This document shows positions 54,686 through 64,000 of a stretch of DNA of 64,000 bases, one piece after another. The stretch's first letter is position 1. The number at the start of each line of letters is the position of its first letter. The notes beneath the pieces are model-generated. The model was not told the origin of the DNA. It ran no database searches and worked only from the letters and a program-made list of their open reading frames with translations. The stretch covers positions 310,001-374,000 of the forward strand of contig JASGHM010000001.1 in the NCBI GenBank assembly GCA_047602365.1, given 5' to 3'. The DNA comes from Piscinibacter sp047602365 (lineage in GTDB: Bacteria > Pseudomonadota > Gammaproteobacteria > Burkholderiales > Burkholderiaceae_C). Both the position numbers and the translations under genes were made by a program.

Positions 54686-55888
54686 TCAGTAGGGCGAGCC
54701 CAGGTGCCGCGTCGCGGCGAGTTCGCCGATGCGCTGGCCCATCACCTCGCCGGCCTCGGTCGCCGAACGGAAGTGGATGCCACCCCAGATGCGCGCGTTC
54801 GAGACCTCATGCACGAAGTCTTCGACGCGGTTCCAGCGCCGCACCGCGCCCTTCGCGCTGGGGCTGCTGGTCGACAGCACCGGCTGCGGCCCGCGGCCGA
54901 TGTCGGCCTTGATCACCGTGGCCACCGACGAGGCCAGGATGCTGTGGCCGCTCGGGTACTCGGGATGCATCGGCGCCTCGATCAGCGACACCCAGCCGGC
55001 CTCGCGCGGCGTCGCGGCGTTGCCGTCGCTGTCGCCGTTGCGGATCGCCGTCGCCGGCCGCCAGAAGTGGTGGTGGTACTTGGCCTCGAACACACCGATC
55101 ATCGCGTCGTCCATCGCTTGCGCGGCAGCGGCGAACAGGCGCGCGTTGCGCTTGACGTCGCGGCCCGGCTGCAGCGCCGCCGAGCGCAGCACGCCGTGGT
55201 AGATCGCCGGCAGCGAGTACTCCCAGAAGCGTGCGATCTCGGTCTGTTCGGCAGTGCGCAGTGTGCTGACGCGGCCGCCGAGTTCGCGCACCTCGTTGAA
55301 GTCGCGTGCCCAGCGTTCGCCGGCGAGCGCCGGCGGCGGGCCGGGGCGGAACTGCGAGGCGCTCGTCATCAGCCAGGGCTTGCGCTGCGGCCACTGCGGG
55401 ATCGCCGGTGCGGCCGTCGGCACGTAGACACCCGCCGCGGCATGCGGCCGATAGCTCTCGGGCGTGGCGGCGTTGTCGTCGGCGCGGCGCGCCAGCAGCT
55501 CGGTCGCGGCCTTCTCGCCGGCGGCGATGCCGGCGGCCTTGGCCGGGCCGTCGGCCAGCTTGCCGAGCGCGGTCTGCACCGCGGTCTCGACCGCCGGTTG
55601 CTGCGCGGCCAGCAGCTTGCCGAGCACCACGCGGTGGGCCGCGGCGACGGCGGCGTCGACCGAGGCTTCGGGCGGCGTCGCCGCCACCGCGTCGGCCACC
55701 GCGGTCTGCAGCAGCGCCATCACGCGCACCGCCGGCGGTGTGCCGAGCTTGGCGTCGGCGATCAGGCCGTCGGCCTGCTGGTTCCAGTCGGTGATCACGT
55801 CGGCCCGGGCCGGCGTCGCCGGCAGGGCCAGCACGGTGGCCAGCGCGATGGTGTGCCGCACGAAGCGGCGGGGAGTCATCTTCTTCAT
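54686..55888 (-). CDS. Vanadium-dependent haloperoxidase / PAP2-like secreted protein
   Basis: Secreted acid-phosphatase-fold protein (about 400 aa). The start is set at 55888 (MKKMTPRRFVRHTIALATVL), with a fair RBS. An ATG at 55909 overlapping the methyltransferase stop would add seven residues. The signal ends at TPARAD. The vanadate/phosphate site is seen as YHHHFWRPATAIRNGDSDG, EAPMHPEYPSGHSILASSVA and WGGIHFRSATEAGEVMG, the three blocks of this family. It is probably a haloperoxidase-like protein, but phosphatase activity is possible. It is coupled to the methyltransferase before it. Confidence 0.88.
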   Translation of the reverse strand: MKKMTPRRFVRHTIALATVLALPATPARADVITDWNQQADGLIADAKLGTPPAVRVMALLQTAVADAVAATPPEASVDAAVAAAHRVVLGKLLAAQQPAVETAVQTALGKLADGPAKAAGIAAGEKAATELLARRADDNAATPESYRPHAAAGVYVPTAAPAIPQWPQRKPWLMTSASQFRPGPPPALAGERWARDFNEVRELGGRVSTLRTAEQTEIARFWEYSLPAIYHGVLRSAALQPGRDVKRNARLFAAAAQAMDDAMIGVFEAKYHHHFWRPATAIRNGDSDGNAATPREAGWVSLIEAPMHPEYPSGHSILASSVATVIKADIGRGPQPVLSTSSPSAKGAVRRWNRVEDFVHEVSNARIWGGIHFRSATEAGEVMGQRIGELAATRHLGSPY

Positions 55889-55905
55889 GGTCTTTCCGAT
55901 CGGGT

Positions 55906-56751
55906 TCATTTCTGGGTCACGACGATTTCGAGGTACTCGGAGGGCACGACCATCGAGTCCGCGCCGCCGACGTTGAGCTGTTCGATCAACGCGGTGATGT
56001 CGCGGGCCAGCGCGGCCTGGCCGGCGGCGTCGAGCACGCCGAAGGCCTTGTGCGTCGGGCCGTACCAGCCGCGGAACACCTCCAGCCAGTGCGCCGCCGA
56101 GCGGTAGCGGAAGTTGAAGGTGCGCCGCTCGACGCGGATGGACGCGGCCTGCGCGCCGAACAGCTCGTGCAGGTAAGCCTCGGTGCCCCACAGCGCCGGC
56201 GACTTGACGCCGGCCGGCGGCGGAACGTGGGCGCCGATCAGCTTGAACAGGCGGCCGATGAAGCCTTCGGGCGTCCAGTTGGCCATGCCGATGCGGCCAC
56301 CGGAACGCGTCACGCGCTGCATCTCGCGCGCCGCGCGGGCGTGGTCGGCGGTGAACATCACGCCGAAGGTGGACAGCAGCACGTCGAAGCGGCCGTCGTC
56401 GAAGGGCAGCGCCTCGGCATCGGCGGTCTGGAACTGCACGTCCAGGTGTTCGGCACGGGCGCGCTCGCGGCCCTTGTCGAGCAGCGCCGGCACGTAGTCG
56501 GTCGAGACGACGTCGGCGAAGCGGCGCGCGGCGGCCAGCGTGGCGTTGCCGTTGCCGGCGGCGACGTCGAGCACGGACTCGCCGGCGCGCAGGTCGATGG
56601 CTTCGGCGAGCGACTCGCCGACGATCTGCAGCGTGGTGCCGACGACGGCGTAGTCGCCGCTGGCCCAGGTGGCCTGCTGGCGTTGTTTGATCGCCGCGAG
56701 GTCGGGCGCGGCGGGCGGAGTGGCGGTTGCGGTAGCGAATGCGGTGTTCAT
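55906..56751 (-). CDS. Class I SAM-dependent methyltransferase
   Basis: 281-aa enzyme of the UbiE/Ubie_methyltran group. Motif I is VLDVAAGNGNATLAAARRFA, motif II FQTADAEALPFDDGRFDVLL, then VTRSGGRIGMANWTPEGFIG. RBS AAGGA stands 6 bases before ATG 56751. It overlaps the haloperoxidase reading frame by an ATGA when the long start is used. Acceptor unknown; the pairing with a haloperoxidase-like gene suggests a natural-product or halide/organohalide link but this is guesswork. Confidence 0.9.
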   Translation of the reverse strand: MNTAFATATATPPAAPDLAAIKQRQQATWASGDYAVVGTTLQIVGESLAEAIDLRAGESVLDVAAGNGNATLAAARRFADVVSTDYVPALLDKGRERARAEHLDVQFQTADAEALPFDDGRFDVLLSTFGVMFTADHARAAREMQRVTRSGGRIGMANWTPEGFIGRLFKLIGAHVPPPAGVKSPALWGTEAYLHELFGAQAASIRVERRTFNFRYRSAAHWLEVFRGWYGPTHKAFGVLDAAGQAALARDITALIEQLNVGGADSMVVPSEYLEIVVTQK

Positions 56752-56881
56752 GAAAGGTCCTTGCTTGCGGGTTGGAGACCCGGCCTTCATGACCGGGGTA
56801 TGGAGAGATCGCGAAAGCGCCGCAAAACCCGACATCGGGCTGACTCTCGTTCTAGGGGGGTGCGAGGCGCACAATCCGCGC

Positions 56882-57451
56882 ATGGCCGACGACGAGGACC
56901 TGCAGCCGCTGCGCGATGCGCTGACCGCCGCGCAGCACGGCGACGCCGCCGCGGCGCCGGCGCTGTTCGCCGCGCTGTACCGCGAACTGCACCGGCTGGC
57001 GCGCAAGCAGCTTTTCGCCAACGCCTCCGGGCTGACGCTGGGCGCCACCACGCTGCTGCACGAGGCCTACCTCGACCTCAGCCGGCGCGGCGTGAGCTTC
57101 CCCGACCAGGCACGCTTCTTCGCCTATGCGGCGCGGGCGATGCGCGGGCTGATCGTCGACCATGTGCGCGAACGCCGTGCGCTCAAGCGCGGTGGCGAGT
57201 TCCACCTGACCACGCTGGATGCCGACAAGGCCGACGCCGCCCAACCCGCCGACGACCTGCAGCCGCTGTCCGAGGCGCTGGACGCGCTGGCGCAGTCCGA
57301 CGCCGCGCTGGCCGAGCTGGTCGACCTGAAGTTCTTCTGCGGCCTGGGCTTCGCGGAGATCGCGGCGATGCGCGGCGTCTCCGAGCGCACCGTGCAGCGC
57401 GACTGGGCCAAGGCGCGCCTGTTCCTGCACGAGCTGCTGCGCGAAGACTGA
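56882..57451 (+). CDS. ECF sigma factor of the kinase-linked type
   Basis: 189-aa sigma-70 region 2/4 protein. Region 2 has YRELHRLARKQLF, GATTLLHEAYLDLSRRG and FFAYAARAMRGLIVDHVRER. Region 4 has LVDLKFFCGLGFAEIAAMRG and SERTVQRDWAKARLFL. This PF07638-like group is typically encoded beside eukaryote-type Ser/Thr kinases instead of an anti-sigma factor. The kinase gene follows after 37 bases. Start ATG 56882 is preceded by a possible leader with no clear RBS. It probably directs genes under the kinase's control. Confidence 0.92.
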   Translation: MADDEDLQPLRDALTAAQHGDAAAAPALFAALYRELHRLARKQLFANASGLTLGATTLLHEAYLDLSRRGVSFPDQARFFAYAARAMRGLIVDHVRERRALKRGGEFHLTTLDADKADAAQPADDLQPLSEALDALAQSDAALAELVDLKFFCGLGFAEIAAMRGVSERTVQRDWAKARLFLHELLRED

Positions 57452-57488
57452 GTGTCGGGTTTCGCCGCCGCTTTCCGATCTGACACGG

Positions 57489-60028
<2,540 letters not shown>

Positions 60029-60032
<4 letters not shown>

Positions 60033-60520
60033 CCGGCGAGTTGCAGGCGCGCGCCCAGATGGCGCGCCAGGCCGATGCCGCCGGCACGCATCACGGCATG
60101 GTGGTTCCAGCGGAACAGCGGCGCCAGCAGCGGTGCCAGCCAGCGCATCCACGGCCGCTCGACCTGCACGCGCCAGACGTAGGTCACGTCGGTGACCTCG
60201 CCTTCGCCGCGCAGCAGCCAGATGCCTTCGCCGCTGAGCTGGCCGCGCGAGCGTGCGCGCAGCCGTTCGGGCCGCCGCACCTCGACCGCCTCGACCTCGA
60301 TGCTCAGCGCATAGGGCAGCCGCGTCGCCCACTCGATGCGCCGCAGGCTGCCGGTGCCGTCGGCGTCGCCGGCACGCAGCGTGTGCACCGCACGCACGTA
60401 GGGCCACCAGGCCGGCCATTCCTCCGGCCGGCTCAGCGCCGTCCAGACCCGTTCGACCGGCGCGCCGATGCGCCAGTGGCTGACCAGGTCGAAGTGATGG
60501 GCCGCCGCCATCATCGTCAC
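60029..60520 (-). CDS. SRPBCC (START-like) family protein
   Basis: 163-aa polyketide-cyclase/START-like fold protein. It begins HFDLVSHWRIGAPVERVWTA, then LSRPEEWPAWWPYVRAVHTL and VWRVQVERPWMRWLAPLLAP. The family binds hydrophobic ligands. The start at 60520 (MTMMAAAHHF) or ATG 60511 are both possible. It is the second gene of a pair with the gene at 60517, which overlaps it by 4 bases. Function unknown. Confidence 0.85.
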
Positions 60521-61014
60521 GCCGCCCGCACCCGTGCTGCGGCACGCGGCGGTGCGTAGCCACGCTGTTCGATGTCGGCGCGGTCCTCCAGCGCGGCGGC
60601 GCAGACCTCCTTGCGGATCTGCGCCTCCAGCAGGGGCCTGACCAGCGGGCCGACCAGCGGTGGCAGCGGCAGCCGCACGACGATCTCGACCTGCGTGCCG
60701 GGGCGGCCTTCGCGCGACTCGGCGTCGAAGCGGATGCGCAACGAGCCGCCGCGGTTGAAACCCTCGACGCTGAGGTCGTCGATGCTGCCGTCGTCGGCGA
60801 TGCGGCGCTCGAACACGTCGCGCTGGCGGATGCCCAGCAGCCGCACCCGCTGCACGAAGCGCGCGCCTTTCGGGCTGCGCTCCAGCACCTCGAAGCTGAG
60901 CTTGGGATGCACGTTGCGGCGGATGTGGTGATCCAGGTCGGCGAACTGCGCGGCAACGAGCTCACGCGGCGCGGCGATCCATTCCAGGTGGCGGACTTCG
61001 GCGAAGCGGGTCAT
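60517..61014 (-). CDS. SRPBCC-like protein, first gene of the pair
   Basis: 165-aa START-like protein. It begins MTRFAEVRHLEWIAAPRELV and continues FADLDHHIRRNVHPKLSFEV, then VQRVRLLGIRQRDVFERRIA and GTQVEIVVRLPLPPLVGPLV. Fold assignment rests on pattern, not on a clear motif. It overlaps the next SRPBCC gene by 4 bases. It diverges from the cupin/ECF unit with 144 bases between. Hydrophobic-ligand binding is possible. Confidence 0.8.
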   Translation of the reverse strand: MTRFAEVRHLEWIAAPRELVAAQFADLDHHIRRNVHPKLSFEVLERSPKGARFVQRVRLLGIRQRDVFERRIADDGSIDDLSVEGFNRGGSLRIRFDAESREGRPGTQVEIVVRLPLPPLVGPLVRPLLEAQIRKEVCAAALEDRADIEQRGYAPPRAAARVRAA

Positions 61015-61158
61015 GGCAGTCTCTCTTCGTGTTGGGGCTGATGGGGCCGATACGGCGCGGAGCGCGCGGCGGATGCCATCGCGGCGCCCAGCGGCCGCTT
61101 GCCCCTGCCGCACCCGGGGGAATGCATCCATACTGCGCAGGCCGCCGTAGACCCGCGC

Positions 61159-61590
61159 ATGGAAGCCGACCGCCGCCCCGCCAACCCGAGCGCACCGGCC
61201 ACGCCGGGCCAGGCCCGCGCGATGCGCCGCCGCCTGCTGGAACGTGTCGCCGATGCCGACGACAGCCACCTGACCATCGCTGCCGGCGACGGCGACTGGC
61301 AGGCGTTCAGCGACGGCGTGCGGATCAAGGTGCTGCACGAGCAGGACGGTGTGCTGTCCTACCTGCTGAAGCTGGCGCCAGGCGCCAGCCTGCCGGCGCA
61401 CCGCCACCCGGTCGACGAGGAGTGCGTGGTGCTCGAAGGCACGCTGCGTGTCGGCACGCGCATCGAGGTCGGTCCGGGCGGCTACCACCTCGCCCACCGC
61501 GGAGCGCTGCACGCCACCTTGTCCAGCGATGGCGGCGCGACGATCTTCCTGCGTGGCGCGGTGCCGGAGGCCAGCCAGATCGTCGCCTAG
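61159..61590 (+). CDS. Single-domain cupin (ChrR-like) upstream of an ECF sigma factor
   Basis: 143-aa cupin. The metal site is LPAHRHPVDEECVVLEGTLR (two His, one Glu) and a later His (YHLAHRGALHATL). It resembles the C-terminal cupin of ChrR-type anti-sigma factors but lacks the N-terminal zinc anti-sigma domain (no HxxxCxxC). The start MEADRRPANPS at 61159 is chosen over earlier in-frame codons because upstream residues look uncoded. It is the first gene of a unit with an ECF sigma factor 12 bases downstream. Confidence 0.88.
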   Translation: MEADRRPANPSAPATPGQARAMRRRLLERVADADDSHLTIAAGDGDWQAFSDGVRIKVLHEQDGVLSYLLKLAPGASLPAHRHPVDEECVVLEGTLRVGTRIEVGPGGYHLAHRGALHATLSSDGGATIFLRGAVPEASQIVA

Positions 61591-61602
61591 GGAGATGCGT
61601 GC

Positions 61603-62346
61603 ATGAACACCAGCCGTCACCTGCCGGGCGAAGACACCCCGCCTCCTGCCCTGGCCACCGACGACGCTTTCGATCGCCTCGCCGGCCTCGACGGCGACGC
61701 GGACGACGCCGCCGAGCCGGCCGCCGACCTGCCCGACGCACCGCGCGGCGTCCGCGGCGGCAGCACGCTCGATGCTTCGGAAGCGCGGCTGTGCGAATGG
61801 GTCGAGCGCATCGTCGACCACGACGAGCGGGCGCTGGCGGCGCTGTACGACGCCACGCTGTCGCGCGTCTACGGCCTGGTGCTGCGCATCGTGCGCCGCG
61901 CCGCGCTGGCCGAGGAGGTGGTCGAGGACACCTACTTCCAGGTCTGGCGCCAGGCGGCGCGTTTCGATGCGTCGCGCGGCCGCGTGCTGACCTGGCTGCT
62001 CGGCATGGCGCGCTCGCGCGCGATCGACGCGCTGCGCCACGAGGCGCGCTTCCAGCACGAGACGCTGGATGGCGAGGACGGCTTCGACGCGCCGGACGAC
62101 CGGGCCGGCAGCGACGAGTTGCTGGCCATCGCGCGCGGCCACGCCGAGCTGCACCGGGCGCTGCTGCTGCTCAACGCCCAGCCGCGCCAGCTGGTCGCGC
62201 TGGCCTTCTTCCGCGGCCTCAGCCACGAGGAGATCGCCAGCGAGACGGCGCTGCCGCTGGGCACCGTCAAGTCGCAGATCCGCCGCGCGCTGGCGACACT
62301 GCGCCTGCACATCGGCGACGCGGCCCTGCCTGGCTTCGCGTCCTGA
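61603..62346 (+). CDS. ECF sigma factor with acidic N-terminal extension
   Basis: 247-aa sigma-70 protein, about 60 residues longer than most ECF factors. The extra N-terminus is acidic and disordered (DGDADDAAEPAADLPDA). Region 2 is seen in DERALAALYDATLSRVYGLV and VVEDTYFQVWRQAARFDASR, then LTWLLGMARSRAIDALRHEA. Region 4 is RQLVALAFFRGLSHEEIASE and LPLGTVKSQIRRALATLRLH. The order cupin-ECF-tandem cupin resembles ECF11/ChrR loci that answer singlet oxygen or peroxides, but no zinc anti-sigma motif is seen. It lies 14 bases before the tandem-cupin gene. Confidence 0.93.
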   Translation: MNTSRHLPGEDTPPPALATDDAFDRLAGLDGDADDAAEPAADLPDAPRGVRGGSTLDASEARLCEWVERIVDHDERALAALYDATLSRVYGLVLRIVRRAALAEEVVEDTYFQVWRQAARFDASRGRVLTWLLGMARSRAIDALRHEARFQHETLDGEDGFDAPDDRAGSDELLAIARGHAELHRALLLLNAQPRQLVALAFFRGLSHEEIASETALPLGTVKSQIRRALATLRLHIGDAALPGFAS

Positions 62347-62360
62347 ATCGGGCCGACACC

Positions 62361-63184
62361 ATGAACCACGACGACGACTTCGACCCGCTGCTCGGCGAAC
62401 CCTTCGCGCGCGCCTGGCAGCGCACACCGGCCGACGGCGCGACCCGCGGCCGGCTGATGCAGCGCCTCGCCGCCTCGCGTGCGGCCGAGGCCGGCATGAG
62501 CACGGCACGGCGGCGGCGCCTGTCGATCGAACGCCCGGCGGCCGGCGTCGGCGTGCAGTGGCTCTATCGCGCCGACGAGGCCGGCTTGCACGCCGGCCCG
62601 GCGAGCCGCTGCGCGCGCGTTTGATCGAGCTGCAGCCGGGTGTGTCGCTGGACGCCGCGGCGCTCGGCGATCCGGCCACGCTGCAGGCCCGCCACCGCGA
62701 ATGGCTGCTGCTGCGCGGCGAGTTGCACTCGCCGGCCCTCGGCGAGCGGCTGATGGCGCGCGACTACCACGTCACGCCGGCCGGCCAGGCCACGCCGCCG
62801 TGGCGCAGCGAGGTCGGCGCGCTGCTGTTCCTGCGCGAGTCGGATCTCGCTGCGGCGCCGGGCGACCGGTCTTTCACCGTGCACGACGATGACGCCGGCT
62901 GGCCCGACTACGCGCCCGGCATCGAGCGCCGCGTGCTGTGGCAACGCGATGGCCAGGCCGCGATGCTGTACCGCGCCGCACCGGGTGCGCAGGTGCCGCA
63001 TCACACCCATGGCCACGACGAAGAATGCCTGATGGTCGACGGCGAGCTGTTCCTCGACGACACGCTGCTGCAGGCCGGCGACTACCAGCTGGCGCGCGCC
63101 GGCACCGGCCACCGCATCACCGCGACCGACACCGGCGTGGTGATCTATGCTCACGGCGACCTCGACCTGAGGTTCGTCGCCTGA
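62361..63184 (+). CDS. Tandem-cupin putative anti-sigma partner, frame break near 62597
   Basis: ChrR-like protein (about 274 aa if repaired) with two cupin domains. The first (about 60-165) includes ARLIELQPGVSLDAAALGDP and lacks most metal His residues. The second has VPHHTHGHDEECLMVDGELF, a full metal site, and ends HGDLDLRFVA. The first 80 residues (MNHDDDFDPLLGEPFARAWQ) have no HxxxCxxC zinc anti-sigma motif. The frame changes between DEAGLHAG and PGEPLRARLIEL. One missing base near 62597 would join them; two extra bases would also do so. It is the candidate regulator of the ECF factor just upstream. Confidence 0.8.
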
Positions 63185-63242
63185 GCCGATCCTGGACACC
63201 GAAGACACCCTGCTGCTGCGCCGCCTGCTCGACCACCGTCCG

Positions 63243-63665
63243 GTGGCCGCGCTGGCCACGCTGCACCGCGGCGAGCCGGCCGTCTCGATGGTGCCCTTCG
63301 TGCTGCCCGCTGGCGGCGACGAGTTGCTGATCCACGTCAGCGCGCTGGCCACGCACACCCGCGACCTGCAGGAGCATGCGCGCGCCAGCCTGCTGGTGAT
63401 GGCCGAGCCCGGCGCCGGCACGCCGCCGCAGGCACTGCCGAGGGTGTCGCTGCAGGTCGAGGCGCGAATGCTGCCGCGCGAAGGCACCGAGTACGACGCT
63501 GCGAAGGCCGCTTACCTGGCGCGCTTTCCCGACAGCGCGGTCACCTTCGAGCTGGCCGACTTCTCCATCGTCGCACTGAAGCCGCTGTCGGCGCGCCTGG
63601 TCGCCGGCTTCGCCCGCGCCCATGCGCTGGTCGGCGACACGCTGGTGCAGTGGCTGCGCGCATGA
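63243..63665 (+). CDS. Pyridoxamine 5'-phosphate oxidase-fold protein (HugZ/PNPOx-like)
   Basis: FMN/heme-binding split-barrel protein, 140 aa from GTG 63243. Seen: ALATLHRGEPAVSMVPFVLP, then LIHVSALATHTRDLQEHARA and SLLVMAEPGAG, the family pattern. The reading frame stays open to 63171 with conserved-looking LDTEDTLLLRRLLDHRPV but no ATG, GTG or TTG there, so the true start may be non-standard or the N-terminus damaged. It overlaps the ferredoxin gene by 4 bases. Flavin reductase or heme-related roles are possible. Confidence 0.8.
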   Translation: MAALATLHRGEPAVSMVPFVLPAGGDELLIHVSALATHTRDLQEHARASLLVMAEPGAGTPPQALPRVSLQVEARMLPREGTEYDAAKAAYLARFPDSAVTFELADFSIVALKPLSARLVAGFARAHALVGDTLVQWLRA

Positions 63666-63964
63666 GCGCGACGCTGCGGCTGGAGCCGCTGGGCCTCACG
63701 CTGCCGGTCGCCGACGGGCAGAGCCTGCTCGAAGCGGCACTCACCGCCGGCATCCGGCTGCGCAGTTCGTGCCGCAACGGCACCTGCCGCGAATGCATCG
63801 CGACGCTGGAGGCCGGCGCGGTGCACTACCGCGTCGAATGGCCCGGCCTGTCACCGGACGAGAAGTTGCAGGGCTGCGTGCTGCCCTGCGTCGCGCTGCC
63901 GGTCGGCGACGTGGTTCTGCGTCAGCCGTTCCACGACGCCGACGCGCCGGCGTCGAGCCCGTAA
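63662..63964 (+). CDS. 2Fe-2S ferredoxin
   Basis: 100-aa plant-type ferredoxin. The cluster ligands are CRNGTCREC (CxxxxCxxC, three Cys) and the fourth in LQGCVLPCVALPVGD. It is short and C-terminally plain, like ferredoxins that serve small oxidases. It starts inside the stop of the PNPOx-like gene (ATGA), so it probably passes electrons to or from that protein. It is the last gene of the cupin-ECF-cupin-PNPOx-ferredoxin unit. Confidence 0.92.
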   Translation: MSATLRLEPLGLTLPVADGQSLLEAALTAGIRLRSSCRNGTCRECIATLEAGAVHYRVEWPGLSPDEKLQGCVLPCVALPVGDVVLRQPFHDADAPASSP

Positions 63965-63999
63965 CGTTCGATCGCCGCGGCGCAGGTGGCGGCGTCCAC
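63922..63999 (-). CDS. Possible C-terminal end of a gene entering from the right edge
   Basis: A 25-codon open frame on the minus strand reads VDAATCAAAIERYGLDAGAS and ends at 63922. Its 5' part lies outside the window. It overlaps the convergent ferredoxin gene by 43 bases, which is long but not unheard of. It is too short to identify. Confidence 0.35.
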   Translation of the reverse strand: MDAATCAAAIERYGLDAGASASWNG

Positions 64000-64000
64000 C

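Overview
This is a stretch of chromosome from a high-G+C (about 70%) Gram-negative bacterium, most likely a denitrifying betaproteobacterium of the order Burkholderiales (Rubrivivax/Leptothrix/Methylibium-like). The evidence is a Burkholderiales-type general porin, two Bug-type tricarboxylate-binding proteins, a liv transporter fused in one operon to acyl-CoA ligase genes, and cytochrome cd1-type denitrification genes. I see no tRNA, rRNA, CRISPR array, prophage or intact insertion sequence.

Layout. 1-3594 (+): tail of a heme d1 cluster (nirG-like end, nirH, nirJ, nirN). 3619-9135: a YjfB-like small motility protein, a TPR-GGDEF diguanylate cyclase with a secreted partner, a porin and a Sel1-repeat protein. 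9226-19434: a subtilisin-family lipoprotein protease, a DUF885 peptidase-like protein, an acyl-CoA ligase, a methyl-accepting chemotaxis protein (MCP) and a CACHE-type histidine kinase. 19499-26996 (-): the nitric oxide block, norC-norB-norQ-(4Fe-4S membrane protein)-norD-dnr-nirE. Dnr/FNR-type palindromes lie in front of norC, dnr and nirE. 27111-29476 (-): arsenic operon arsR-arsI-arsC-acr3. 29542-33757 (-): a 1,400-residue hybrid sensor kinase. 33906-41042 (+): a CitE-like lyase, a chemosensory operon (cheY-like, STAS, cheA, soluble Aer-like MCP, cheW) and an alpha/beta hydrolase. 41049-49190 (-): one eight-gene operon livG-livH-livM-livK-livF-acyl-CoA ligase-tetR-enoyl-CoA hydratase. 49316-56751: small metabolic and transport genes, including two Bug proteins, a vanadium-haloperoxidase-like protein and a methyltransferase. 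56882-60032 (+): ECF sigma factor and membrane Ser/Thr kinase. 60029-61014 (-): two SRPBCC proteins. 61159-63964 (+): cupin, ECF sigma, tandem-cupin regulator, flavin/PLP-type oxidase-fold protein and 2Fe-2S ferredoxin.

How it works together. The nir genes make heme d1 for nitrite reductase. The nor block reduces the NO that results, and Dnr senses NO to switch these promoters on. The soluble Aer-like receptor operon could steer the cell by redox state.

A striking technical or biological feature is a set of reading-frame breaks. Seven genes (nirG, nirH, nirN, norD, the nor Fe-S gene, the hybrid kinase and the tandem-cupin gene) are conserved on both sides of a break. All but one of the breaks are consistent with a single extra base. 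Most lie in denitrification genes, while norB, norC, norQ, nirJ, nirE and dnr are intact. They could be assembly errors or the start of decay.
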